A DNA stretch of 7,856 bases from Flavicella sp037132785 (GTDB lineage: Bacteria > Bacteroidota > Bacteroidia > Flavobacteriales > Flavobacteriaceae). Below are positions 1 through 7,718 of the stretch, in pieces. The position numbers were made by a program, and so were the translations under genes. Position 1 is the stretch's first letter; each line of letters starts with the position of its first letter. The notes under the pieces are model-generated. The model made no database searches, was not told the origin of the DNA, and saw only the letters and a list, made by a program, of their open reading frames with translations. The stretch covers positions 1 through 7,856 of the forward strand of contig NZ_JBAHZZ010000183.1 of NCBI RefSeq assembly GCF_037132785.1, written 5' to 3'.

Positions 1-58
1 ACTAAAGGAAAATGAACCAAAAAATAGATCCATAACTAACATAAACAATGAAAATAAG

Positions 59-108
59 AAAAAAAAATATAAATTTTAGATTTAAAAAGTCAAAATTGAA
101 ATCTAAAA
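59..108 (-). terminator. Possible Rho-independent terminator of the efflux operon
   Basis: On the minus strand a perfect 10-bp inverted repeat (99-108 with 74-83, loop of 15 nt) is followed within a few bases by nine consecutive T (59-67). The layout fits an intrinsic terminator for transcripts running left out of the channel gene. However, the stem has a single G-C pair, the loop is long, and it lies about 275 nt beyond the channel stop. In such an AT-rich stretch this may be chance. Confidence 0.3.
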
Positions 109-319
109 ATGAAAAGAGCATTATGCAACGGTCTTAATATATGCATGGCCAAGGGTTACGGTTCTATTTTATATTGAAATATAAAGGATAGAGAAACTAA
201 TTTAATCAATCATTTTGATGTTTCTTTGGTTATAAGCTTATGTTTGATAGCAAAATCGAAGGATTTTGTTGTATAATTCAAAGACAATTTGAGTCACGAA
301 TTAACCTCTCTCATTTTAT

Positions 320-355
320 CTTTTTATAGTCGTTTAGGACGAAACCACTAAAAAG
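320..355. repeat. Imperfect inverted repeat just downstream of the channel gene
   Basis: Bases 320-326 pair with 349-355 (7 bp). After a 2-nt bulge, 329-330 pair with 347-348. After one C-C mismatch, 332-335 pair with 342-345, leaving a 6-nt loop. It starts 28 nt past the channel stop. On the minus strand no T-run follows it, so it is not a classic terminator for the operon. On the plus strand a short T-run (363-367) comes slightly later. It could be an RNA 3'-end stabiliser or have no function. Confidence 0.35.
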
Positions 356-382
356 CTTGTAGTTTTTATGATAAAAATCAGT

Positions 383-1051
383 TTATTTTTTTAATTGATT
401 GATGTATTTCCCAACAACAATTGCAGTAATAATTACATTATACATTTGCCCTAACAAGCCTATTAATATCGTTACTTTTTGGGCAAATGGAGAAACAGGG
501 GAAATATCTCCATAGCCGATAGATAAAAGTGTAATATAACTGAAGTACATAAAGCTGTCATTGAGGTTTTCTCTTAACATAAATGCTTCTTGATTTCCAA
601 GAAAAGAACCAGGAACGGTTAACTCTATTGATATAAAGAAAAAATAACCGATTAGACCTATAGAGACATACCCACTTATCAAACCAAAAATAATATTGGA
701 ACTAATTCTTTGAGAATCCCATACCTGTTTTATAATCTCAATCGTAACAAACACATAAAAAAGAAAGTTGATTACCGTTCTAAAAATGGTGATTTCATCA
801 TCATAACCAGAAGTTGTTAATTTACAAACAAACAACAAACCGCTTAGAAATAACAAGCCAACAAATCCCAAAAATTTAATTCGATGTCTCGACATCAAAA
901 TCAAACCAGCAGATATATTGACAATAAATGTTATCGGGAATAAAACTGTTTCATACCAATCACCAGTAGCAATAATTGACCCAAATAATATAAACATTTG
1001 ACTAACAAAGAAAATCTCAAAACGATAAGGATGCAGTCTTTTAAATTCCAT
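383..1051 (-). CDS. Potassium channel-family membrane protein (six helices, SIGYGD filter)
   Basis: This 222-residue integral membrane protein has no signal peptide. Predicted helices lie at about 11-28, 36-53, 60-77, 89-108, 119-142 and 190-213. A pore helix at about 165-176 leads into S-I-G-Y-G-D (177-182), which is the K+ selectivity filter with T-V replaced by S-I. The last two helices plus the pore loop match the Ion_trans_2 pore module, and the protein should assemble as a tetramer in the inner membrane. The fourth helix has one arginine (R91) and no regularly spaced basic residues, so voltage sensing of the Kv type is unlikely. Only a few residues follow the last helix, so there is no RCK or cyclic-nucleotide-binding domain and the gating signal is unknown. 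The ATG lies one nucleotide after the stop of the RND gene with no Shine-Dalgarno sequence, implying co-transcription and coupled translation. Fold and filter are clear; the role in the operon is inference. Confidence 0.9.
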   Translation of the reverse strand: MEFKRLHPYRFEIFFVSQMFILFGSIIATGDWYETVLFPITFIVNISAGLILMSRHRIKFLGFVGLLFLSGLLFVCKLTTSGYDDEITIFRTVINFLFYVFVTIEIIKQVWDSQRISSNIIFGLISGYVSIGLIGYFFFISIELTVPGSFLGNQEAFMLRENLNDSFMYFSYITLLSIGYGDISPVSPFAQKVTILIGLLGQMYNVIITAIVVGKYINQLKK

Positions 1052-1052
1052 A

Positions 1053-4000
1053 TTAGTCTAATAGCTTTTCATTAAACACATAGCCTTTATAACTTACTTT
1101 ATACAATAAACTATAAAAAGCAGGGATAAAAAGTAATGTTACCACAGTACCAAATAACAAACCAACCATTATGGTTACTGCCATTGGCTCCCACATCGCT
1201 CCCCCTCCAAGGTACAATGGGACAAGTCCTAATACCGTAGTAAAAGTTGCCAATACGATAGGTCTAAATCTTTGTAAACAAGCAGCTATAATTGCATCTT
1301 GTGGTGTCTTTTTAAGTACATTTTCTTCAATTTCTATCCTATCTACCAGAACGATAGCATTATTGATAACAATACCCGCTAATGAAATTACCCCTAAGAA
1401 AGCCATAAAACCAAAAGGCACATTAAAAATCAATAAGCCTAATACCATACCAATTACTCCCAAAGGAATAGTACATACTATCATAGTCATTTTCCTAAAG
1501 GAATTAAATTGAATAATCAAAAGCATCACTATAATAAAAGCAGACATTGGTAAATAAGCGGTTACAGCCCCCATATTTTCTGCACTATTTTCCGCATCAC
1601 CTCCTAATGAATAGTAATATCCATCTCCCCAAATTTCTTTTTGCTCTTCTAGCCATGGTTTTAAATCAGATACTATTTTATTTGCATTTCCATCTTCAGT
1701 CAATTCACTCTGAATAATAATGGTACGTGTTAAATTCAATCTTTTAATATTTGTATACTGCCATTCTGGAGTAATTTTAGCTACCTGTGATAAAGGAACA
1801 GAATTACCAGAATTTTGAGAATACACATTTAAAGTTTCTAAAGAAGCTAATGATTGCTCTTTACTTTTACTACTTAACATTAAAATAGGAATTGAATTAT
1901 CTCCTTCTCTGTATTCTCCAGCTCTAAACCCATCCAAAACAGTTTGTAATGAGGTAGCAATATCCTGATTTGTGACACCTGCTAATTGAGCTTTATTTTG
2001 GTCGATATCAATTACAAACTTTTTTCCTTTAGGTCCCCAATCATCTTTGATGTTTTTTGTTCCATCAAAAGAAAACAACTTCGCTTTGATAGACTCTGAA
2101 ATATTTGATAATTTATCTGGATCATATCCTGATACTTTTATTTCAATAGGAACTCCTCCTCCACCTGAACCAAGCAGACTAACTTTTATATCTGCATTTG
2201 GATATGTTTTATAACAATAAGTATCCAATGCTTTAATCATAGGTAAATTCACTGTATAATTAGATGTATTCACCAGTATATGTGCATAATTAGAGTTCGG
2301 CTCTTCTGTAGAGTATCCAAGATCATATGAAGAAGGACCTGAACCGATAAAACTAGACCAATCTACAACACCATCAGGATTTGTCTTATTCACTTTTAAG
2401 TTTTCTGCGATATACTTTTCAATAGATAAAACTGTTTCTGTAGTAGATTCAATTTTTGTTCCTTGCGGCAAGTTGATGTCAATAGTAATCATATTTCTAT
2501 CACTGTCTGGAAAAAACAATACATCCAATAATCCGAATCCAAAAAAGGACAACACCAATAAAACTACAACGCTTGCTAAAACAGATTTTTTCCAATTCAA
2601 CGCGATAAGAATCATATCTTTATAAGCTGTTTTCATTGTAATAATAAGCTTATCCAAAAAACCTAATTCATCTTTATTCTTTTTCTCTATTTTTAAAAAG
2701 AAAACACAAAATAAGGTTATCACACTCAATGATATAACCCAAGAACACAACAAAGCAATTGTAATCACAACAAATATAGGTCCCATAATATCACCCATTG
2801 TTGACTCAGCTAAATAAAAGGCTAAAAATGCTGCAGAAGTAGTTAGAGTAGATATCAACAAAGGCATAAACAATTCATCGCAAGAATCAATCGCAGCTTT
2901 CTTAACAGGTATCCCCTCTTCCATCTTTACCATAATTGACTCTGCAACTACTATAGCATTATCTACCATCATTCCCAAAGCCATAATCAAAGCTGCAAGT
3001 GAAATCTGATTCAATCCTATGTCTAAAACTCCCATTACCATAATGGTAGCAATAGTTACAATCGGAATCAAACTAGCAATAACCAAACCTGTTCTGAGCC
3101 CCAAAAATATAAGCATCACAGCCAATACAATTCCAATCGCTTGTATTAAATTACTCATAAAACCGTCTATCTTTAAGTCTATATAAGTATCGATAGATGA
3201 CAGTCTTTGTACAGATAACCCAACAGGAAATTTAGAATTATACCTTGCCAAAACTTGATCAATTTCTTTCCCTAGCTTGATTACATTACGCCCTTCTTTT
3301 AAAGATACATGAAGAGAAATTGCATCTTTTCCATTTACCCGCACAATTTGTTTTGGCGGATATATATACCCTTTCTCAACAGTTGTAATATCTTCTAAAG
3401 CTACTACTTGTACTTTATTTCCAACAGGTATCAACATACGTTTGATATCTTCAATAGAGTTAAAGTTTCCTGTAGGCTCTAAAATAATCCTTTCTTCCTC
3501 TATATTGATTTCACCACCAGAATTAAGAATGTTTGTACTTGTAATTATATTTTTTAAACTACTAGATGTCAATCCATAAGATTTTAACCTAGCATTGTCA
3601 AACTTAACAAAAACACGTTCTTCCTGATCTCCATTAATTTCAACTTTTGCAGCAGCATCCAATTTTATCAAGTCATCTCTTAAATCATCGGCATATTCTT
3701 TAATTTCTTTATAAGAGTATCCATCACTAGTAATTCCAACAGCAATACCAAATACTTCCCCGATACCATCATCATCTAAAAATGGCTTTACTCCGCTAGG
3801 AAGACCTTCAATTGAAGAAAGTTTCCTGCGTAATCTATCCCAAATTTCTTGTAAATCTTCAGGTTTAATTTCCATTTTTAGCTCAACAGTAACAACAGAA
3901 AGTCCTGATCGAGAGGTACTGGTCACTTCTTTTAATTCTGGTAATTCTTGAGCAATTTTTTCAATTTTATCAGTAACAAGATCTTCAATCCTTTCAGGAG

Positions 4001-4163
4001 AAGCTCCTGGGAAATTAGTTACAATCGTCGCTACACGAATAGTATATGGAGGCATACTATCTCTGGATAAACTCATATACCCAATCACTCCCATTAGCAT
4101 TACAACTGCTAATATACTAAGAACTACTCTGTTTTTCTCTATTGAGAATTTAGCAAAATTCAT
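1053..4163 (-). CDS. RND-superfamily efflux permease (AcrB-like inner-membrane pump)
   Basis: This 1036-residue protein has the standard RND length and layout. Helix 1 is at about 11-31 and a large periplasmic loop spans 35-336. Helices 2-6 lie at about 337-355, 360-380, 386-410, 433-451 and 463-489. Helix 7 is at 526-549, the second periplasmic loop spans 550-867, and helices 8-12 run from 868 to 1020. Porter-domain signatures are present, including F-P-G-A-S-P-E-R-I-E (51-60). Helix 4 reads G-M-M-V-D-N-A-I-V-V (397-406), so only the first of AcrB's two aspartates (D407/D408) is kept, as D401, and the second is N402. In helix 10, I-N-N-A-I-V (933-938) puts N934 where AcrB has K940. Helix 11 keeps the Q-R-F-R-P motif (964-968). 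The protein should be driven by an ion gradient and move substrate from periplasm or inner membrane towards the adaptor and TolC-like duct. It lacks the metal-exporter helix 4 pattern as I recall it, so a drug, lipid or metabolite pump is more likely. The substrate is unknown. Confidence 0.95.
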   Translation of the reverse strand: MNFAKFSIEKNRVVLSILAVVMLMGVIGYMSLSRDSMPPYTIRVATIVTNFPGASPERIEDLVTDKIEKIAQELPELKEVTSTSRSGLSVVTVELKMEIKPEDLQEIWDRLRRKLSSIEGLPSGVKPFLDDDGIGEVFGIAVGITSDGYSYKEIKEYADDLRDDLIKLDAAAKVEINGDQEERVFVKFDNARLKSYGLTSSSLKNIITSTNILNSGGEINIEEERIILEPTGNFNSIEDIKRMLIPVGNKVQVVALEDITTVEKGYIYPPKQIVRVNGKDAISLHVSLKEGRNVIKLGKEIDQVLARYNSKFPVGLSVQRLSSIDTYIDLKIDGFMSNLIQAIGIVLAVMLIFLGLRTGLVIASLIPIVTIATIMVMGVLDIGLNQISLAALIMALGMMVDNAIVVAESIMVKMEEGIPVKKAAIDSCDELFMPLLISTLTTSAAFLAFYLAESTMGDIMGPIFVVITIALLCSWVISLSVITLFCVFFLKIEKKNKDELGFLDKLIITMKTAYKDMILIALNWKKSVLASVVVLLVLSFFGFGLLDVLFFPDSDRNMITIDINLPQGTKIESTTETVLSIEKYIAENLKVNKTNPDGVVDWSSFIGSGPSSYDLGYSTEEPNSNYAHILVNTSNYTVNLPMIKALDTYCYKTYPNADIKVSLLGSGGGGVPIEIKVSGYDPDKLSNISESIKAKLFSFDGTKNIKDDWGPKGKKFVIDIDQNKAQLAGVTNQDIATSLQTVLDGFRAGEYREGDNSIPILMLSSKSKEQSLASLETLNVYSQNSGNSVPLSQVAKITPEWQYTNIKRLNLTRTIIIQSELTEDGNANKIVSDLKPWLEEQKEIWGDGYYYSLGGDAENSAENMGAVTAYLPMSAFIIVMLLIIQFNSFRKMTMIVCTIPLGVIGMVLGLLIFNVPFGFMAFLGVISLAGIVINNAIVLVDRIEIEENVLKKTPQDAIIAACLQRFRPIVLATFTTVLGLVPLYLGGGAMWEPMAVTIMVGLLFGTVVTLLFIPAFYSLLYKVSYKGYVFNEKLLD

Positions 4164-4168
4164 ATTTA

Positions 4169-4172
4169 TCCT
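4169..4172 (-). promoter_or_regulatory. Shine-Dalgarno-like AGGA before the RND permease
   Basis: AGGA ends 5 nt before the ATG of the RND gene, inside the 22-nt gap after the adaptor gene. The other three operon starts lack such a motif, as is common in Bacteroidota. This gene also has the widest gap, so it may need its own ribosome loading. It supports the chosen start. Confidence 0.4.
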
Positions 4173-4185
4173 ATATTAAAGTGTC

Positions 4186-5277
4186 TTAATCTAACTTAAC
4201 TCTTTGACCGTTCAAAAGTGACTGTAATCCCGCTGTGGCAATTTTATCTCCTTCAACCAAGCCTTCTTTAACAATAAAACCATCTACTGTTAATTCGCCA
4301 ATCGTTATCGTTTTTTTTCTAACAGTACCAACTTTATCATCTTTAGATTCAATGACAAATACAAAATTTCCATCCCCATTTTCACCAACAGATTTTACAG
4401 GAATAATTAAAGTATTAGGATTACTAACACCAATACTTTTAGAAAACATAAATGCAACATCAACTGTCATTCCTGATTTTATATTTTTTGTTCCATCAAT
4501 GACATCAATTTTCACAGGGTAAGAAGCTGAATTTTCATTAGCAATAGGAGATATTTCTATTATTTCCCCTTTGAATTTCTTTCCTTCAATTGAAGAAAAT
4601 GTCAATGTTGTTTCCATTCCTAAAAACACCATATTTATAACATTCTCAGGAATTCCAACCATAATGTCTGTTTTTAAACCGGCATTTAAAACTCCGATTA
4701 TCTGACCTGCCGATGCATTTTCATTCAACTCTGCAATTTTAGAAGCAATAACTCCATCTTTAGCAGCATAGATATATCCATAATTAATTTGAGATTTTTG
4801 AATACTAATATTTCTCTTAGAAGATTCGTATTTATCTAAATTTGATTGGTAATTATTTTTTGCCATTTCATAATCACTTAATGAATTACTTCCTTTCGCA
4901 TATAGAGTCTTAATTCTTTCCAGATTAGATATTGACATATTTTTAGCAGATCTTGCACTACTTAAAGCAGATATCGCTTGTTCATAAGCTAGTTTAGCTT
5001 GAACATTATCTAACTTTGCCAATAGATCTCCTTTTTTAACTTTCATCCCAACAGCTATATTAAGTTCCGTAATGATTCCACTACTTCTAAAACTCAAATC
5101 TATCTGATCACTAGCTTTTGCAATTCCACTATACTCACGTACTCTTTGTTGGTTAACTGTTCCAACAACCTCATAACGAATTGGGCGTAAAACTTCTTTC
5201 TTTTCGGCTACTTTTTCTTTACATGATTGCAGTATAAAACCTATCGAAATAGCAATTGCTACTTTATATATCTTCAT
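4186..5277 (-). CDS. RND efflux periplasmic adaptor (membrane fusion protein), lipoprotein
   Basis: This 363-residue protein is normal in length for HlyD/AcrA-type adaptors and should bridge the RND permease and the outer-membrane duct. The N-terminus is a lipoprotein signal with lipobox L-Q-S-C; C19 is the lipidated residue. It is followed by K-E-K rather than the K-(D/E)2 export signal described in some Bacteroidota, which fits retention on the inner membrane. Residues 61-90 are the first half of the lipoyl domain (G-M-K-V-K-K-G-D-L-L-A). Residues about 92-160 form an alpha-helical hairpin. Residues 168-197 are the second lipoyl half (A-A-K-D-G-V-I-A). A beta-barrel spans about 203-276 and a membrane-proximal domain about 288-363, with the usual closing pattern V-E-G-D-K-I-A-T-A-G-L-Q. 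The start lies 4 nt after the stop of the upstream gene without a Shine-Dalgarno sequence, so translational coupling is likely. The substrate cannot be read from this sequence. Confidence 0.95.
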   Translation of the reverse strand: MKIYKVAIAISIGFILQSCKEKVAEKKEVLRPIRYEVVGTVNQQRVREYSGIAKASDQIDLSFRSSGIITELNIAVGMKVKKGDLLAKLDNVQAKLAYEQAISALSSARSAKNMSISNLERIKTLYAKGSNSLSDYEMAKNNYQSNLDKYESSKRNISIQKSQINYGYIYAAKDGVIASKIAELNENASAGQIIGVLNAGLKTDIMVGIPENVINMVFLGMETTLTFSSIEGKKFKGEIIEISPIANENSASYPVKIDVIDGTKNIKSGMTVDVAFMFSKSIGVSNPNTLIIPVKSVGENGDGNFVFVIESKDDKVGTVRKKTITIGELTVDGFIVKEGLVEGDKIATAGLQSLLNGQRVKLD

Positions 5278-5281
5278 GGTA

Positions 5282-7615
5282 TTATTGTTTTTTATTTAAT
5301 AAATAATTTTGAGCACGTTCCATAAAATCTTTATTCTTTTCAGTAGAACTAACCAAAAAGAAATGTCCAACTACTCTTTCTAGTTGAATAGTAGTTAATA
5401 GATATCCATAATTTGCTGTGGCACTCCCTAATTGAGCCTGCAAATAATTAGATTGAGCATCAATCAATTGAATTACTGGTATAGCACCGTTTTTATAGGC
5501 TGTTTGTGTTAATTCTAAACTTTCTTTTGCTGTTTCTTCAGCAGTTTTAGAAATTCTAATGTTTACTATTTGAGTTGCCAATTCAGAAACGATATCATTT
5601 ACGTTTTTAGAAATTTGAAGATTTGCATTTTCTTGATTTATCATCAATTGTTCCTGCTGTATCTTAGCAGATTTCCTCTCTAAGGTTCTTGAATTTTGTT
5701 GAAAAAGAGGTAACGATAAATTTACCCCTACATTATACGAACCATCAGGAATATCATATCCTTCAATTGCCACCACTCCTACTCCAGATCTATTAAAGGT
5801 ATAATTGTATTGTCCTCGCAAGGATATCGTTGGTGAAAATCGTCCTGCATTATTTAAACGATACTTTCGTTTTACAGCTTTAATATTATACGCCAAGTTC
5901 TTTAATTCGGGCGCATTTAATTTTGCCTCCAAAACAAGAAATTCTAACAACTGTGGTTGTAACATAGGATCATCAATAAATTCTGATAACTTCTTAAAAT
6001 TATAATTATTAAACAAACCTTTGCTAATTTCCGCATCATCAATATCAATTTTAGTATTGATTGGTCTATTTATCAGTGCATTTAATTCATTAAAAGATAA
6101 TTTCAAATCATTCGCTGCTTCTATTAAACTTTGTGTATCCTGAGCTAACTGACTCTTAAAACGTAATACATCAGATTTTCCAGAAGCTCCTTCTTCAAAA
6201 TTCTGTCTAGCTAACTCCAAATTTAACTTGGTAACTTGTAAGTTTTGATTTTGAATATTGACATTTGTTTTTAAAATCAACGAATTAAAATATACTAAAG
6301 ACGCTTGAAGTAACAGATCTAATTCAGCTGTATTATATACTTCTTGCTGTGCTTTATTCAATTCTTTTTGAATTGTTTTATTTGCTGAAGCATCTGGAGA
6401 ATAAATCAATTGCTCTAAAGTAACACTTCCTGTAGTAGAAAATTCAGGACCCGCAAGTGGAATTGCAGCCAAATCAGGATCAATATATGCTGCATTAGCG
6501 CTAGCTGTAAGATCAGGTAAATATTGATTTTTTGCAGACTGAAATTCATTTTCACTTAATTCCCTAGTTTTCTTCTCTGATTTTAAATCTAAATTTTCTC
6601 CAACAGCACCGCGCATTACATCTAAAATAGATAGTGAAAATACGGAAGGGACCGTATCTTTTCCTCGTACAAAATCAACATTTCCAACCATACTAAACCG
6701 AAGTGGATAATTAATTTTTGACGCTGCTGTGTAATTAATGGTTATGTTTTTCTTGTAATCTATAAACAACGGCAATTCTGATGCATTTATACCTGACACA
6801 ATGGATTCAAAACTCAATGCAATTCTTCTAAAAAACTGAGATGAATTTGCATTTGTTTGCTGTGTTGCCAAAACTCCTTTATTTACATCCGAAATACCCA
6901 AGGCAGAAAACGAAGGTAATTCTCTTTTCGTTATAGAGTCTATCAAAATTTTCCTCTTAGCACTACCGAAATTAAAATCACTTGCCAAATAAACAGCGTC
7001 AACACCATCTAGTTCTTTTATGATATCTAAACTTTCAGAAACCCTTATCAGTTTATATGTAGCGTTAGAATTTGCAAAATATGTGTCTAAACTTTTTTTC
7101 ACAGGCAATTCTCTAATCAAAAAAGCCTCCATAAAAATCGCGATATTTTTATAATCATAAATAGTTTTAAAAACATCTAAATCATCTGTAAAAGAATAAG
7201 GACTTACTATATAATTTAAATTATCTATTTCTGAGGTACTTTGTAACAAAGGGAACTTAACAAAATCGTTATTCACAGAACCAAAACCAATAATTGGTTT
7301 TTTAAAAACCTGCCTATTATGCAAAACAATTGCGTTTAAGGCTCCAATAGATAAAATGATGTCATTATCACTATCCATCATTATTTTTAAATTCTCTTTT
7401 GCTACTTTTAAATCATAATTATTTTCTAATGGCTCACCAAAAACAAGGGTCGCCTCTTGTCCCATAACTGCTTTAATCTCACTTATAAGTTGATCTATAA
7501 CTGGAATTGTTAGATTAGATGTTCTGTCTGACAAAACTCCAACTTTTATAGTTTTCTTTATTTGAGCTGAAGACACAAAAGAACAAATAAACACTACTAA
7601 TAAAATTCTCTTCAT
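5282..7615 (-). CDS. TolC-family outer-membrane efflux protein fused to an N-terminal ABC substrate-binding-like domain
   Basis: This 777-residue protein is far longer than a usual TolC-type protein (about 420-490). A Sec signal peptide spans residues 1-17, with probable cleavage at SSA-Q. Residues about 20-318 look like the ABC_sub_bind family of periplasmic binding proteins (type I fold): an opening strand I-K-V-G-V-L-S-D, a D-I-I-L-S-I-G-A segment (85-92), K-P-I-I-G-F-G (106-112), D-A-V-Y-L-A-S-D (206-213), then G-V-L-A-T (247-251) and an N-Y-T-A-A-S-K-I strand (294-301). From about 327 an outer-membrane efflux domain begins. It has two repeats: L-S-I-L-D-V near 328 with Y-L-P-D-L-T at 365-370, and A-P-E-L near 568 with S-P-T-I-S-L at 594-599. 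It ends with the typical Y-K-N-G-A...L-I-D-A-Q-S-N-Y-L-Q-A-Q stretch (706-728). It should form a trimeric exit duct with three binding domains on its periplasmic side. No Shine-Dalgarno sequence precedes the ATG. The TolC part is certain and the N-terminal assignment is likely. Confidence 0.9.
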   Translation of the reverse strand: MKRILLVVFICSFVSSAQIKKTIKVGVLSDRTSNLTIPVIDQLISEIKAVMGQEATLVFGEPLENNYDLKVAKENLKIMMDSDNDIILSIGALNAIVLHNRQVFKKPIIGFGSVNNDFVKFPLLQSTSEIDNLNYIVSPYSFTDDLDVFKTIYDYKNIAIFMEAFLIRELPVKKSLDTYFANSNATYKLIRVSESLDIIKELDGVDAVYLASDFNFGSAKRKILIDSITKRELPSFSALGISDVNKGVLATQQTNANSSQFFRRIALSFESIVSGINASELPLFIDYKKNITINYTAASKINYPLRFSMVGNVDFVRGKDTVPSVFSLSILDVMRGAVGENLDLKSEKKTRELSENEFQSAKNQYLPDLTASANAAYIDPDLAAIPLAGPEFSTTGSVTLEQLIYSPDASANKTIQKELNKAQQEVYNTAELDLLLQASLVYFNSLILKTNVNIQNQNLQVTKLNLELARQNFEEGASGKSDVLRFKSQLAQDTQSLIEAANDLKLSFNELNALINRPINTKIDIDDAEISKGLFNNYNFKKLSEFIDDPMLQPQLLEFLVLEAKLNAPELKNLAYNIKAVKRKYRLNNAGRFSPTISLRGQYNYTFNRSGVGVVAIEGYDIPDGSYNVGVNLSLPLFQQNSRTLERKSAKIQQEQLMINQENANLQISKNVNDIVSELATQIVNIRISKTAEETAKESLELTQTAYKNGAIPVIQLIDAQSNYLQAQLGSATANYGYLLTTIQLERVVGHFFLVSSTEKNKDFMERAQNYLLNKKQ

Positions 7616-7640
7616 AAAAAGGGTCTTAATTATTCACTTA

Positions 7641-7669
7641 CGAAAGTATGGTTATTTTTTTTGACCAAA
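7641..7669 (-). promoter_or_regulatory. Putative Bacteroidota-type promoter of the efflux operon
   Basis: Read on the minus strand there is TTTG (7666-7669), a 17-nt spacer with a run of eight A, then TACTTTCG (7641-7648). This matches the Bacteroidota primary sigma consensus TTTG...TAnnTTTG with one mismatch in the -7 element. Transcription would start near 7634-7636, giving a leader of about 20 nt before the ATG at 7615. A short interrupted repeat, ACTT-TCGT-AAGT, overlaps the -7 element, but its 4-bp arms are too weak to call an operator. The site lies between the transposase stop and the operon, so it may be partly or wholly IS-derived. Confidence 0.5.
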
Positions 7670-7718
7670 ATAAGTAAAAATAAATAGAATACTAATAATG
7701 ATGTTAAAATTTATTGAG

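Larger units (their letters stand above)
1..382. other. Intergenic stretch with no convincing gene
   Basis: This stretch lies downstream of the channel gene and is very AT-rich. All six frames are broken by stops. The longest open pieces are a Lys/Asn-rich plus-strand tail entering from the left edge (2-79), a Phe-rich 39-codon minus-strand frame (2-121) and a 29-codon plus-strand frame (240-329). None is recognisable. Besides the two inverted repeats listed separately there are AT-only palindromes at 168-185 and 363-377. No tRNA, CRISPR or known RNA was recognised. Confidence 0.6.

Noticed and set aside
2..79. Plus-strand open frame entering from the left edge and ending in TAG
   Set aside because: Its 25 codons are mostly Lys and Asn from A-rich DNA. 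It could be the tail of a convergent gene, but nothing in it is recognisable.
2..121. 39-codon minus-strand frame, very rich in Phe and hydrophobic residues
   Set aside because: It is the product of T-rich DNA, overlaps the inverted repeat and T-run, and has no ribosome-binding signal.
168..185. AT-only palindrome (8-bp arms, 2-nt gap)
   Set aside because: It contains only A-T pairs in a very AT-rich stretch, is expected by chance, and is next to no gene start.
240..329. 29-codon plus-strand frame, preceded by G-Y-K-L reminiscent of some transposases
   Set aside because: The resemblance is limited to four residues and the rest does not continue the pattern, so no IS remnant is claimed.
1171..1512. 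113-codon plus-strand open frame
   Set aside because: It lies wholly inside the RND permease gene on the opposite strand, has no recognisable domain, and is explained as an antisense shadow.
4235..4522. 95-codon plus-strand open frame
   Set aside because: It is antisense to the adaptor gene, with composition rich in Ser, Thr and Pro as expected from the reverse of a coding frame.
5805..6005. 66-codon plus-strand open frame
   Set aside because: It is antisense to the TolC-like domain, with no family resemblance and no start context.
131..7629. Repeated 8-mer GTCTTAAT at 131, 4183 and 7622
   Set aside because: It is a short AT-rich word with no shared context: one copy includes a stop codon, one is in the operon leader and one in the intergenic stretch.
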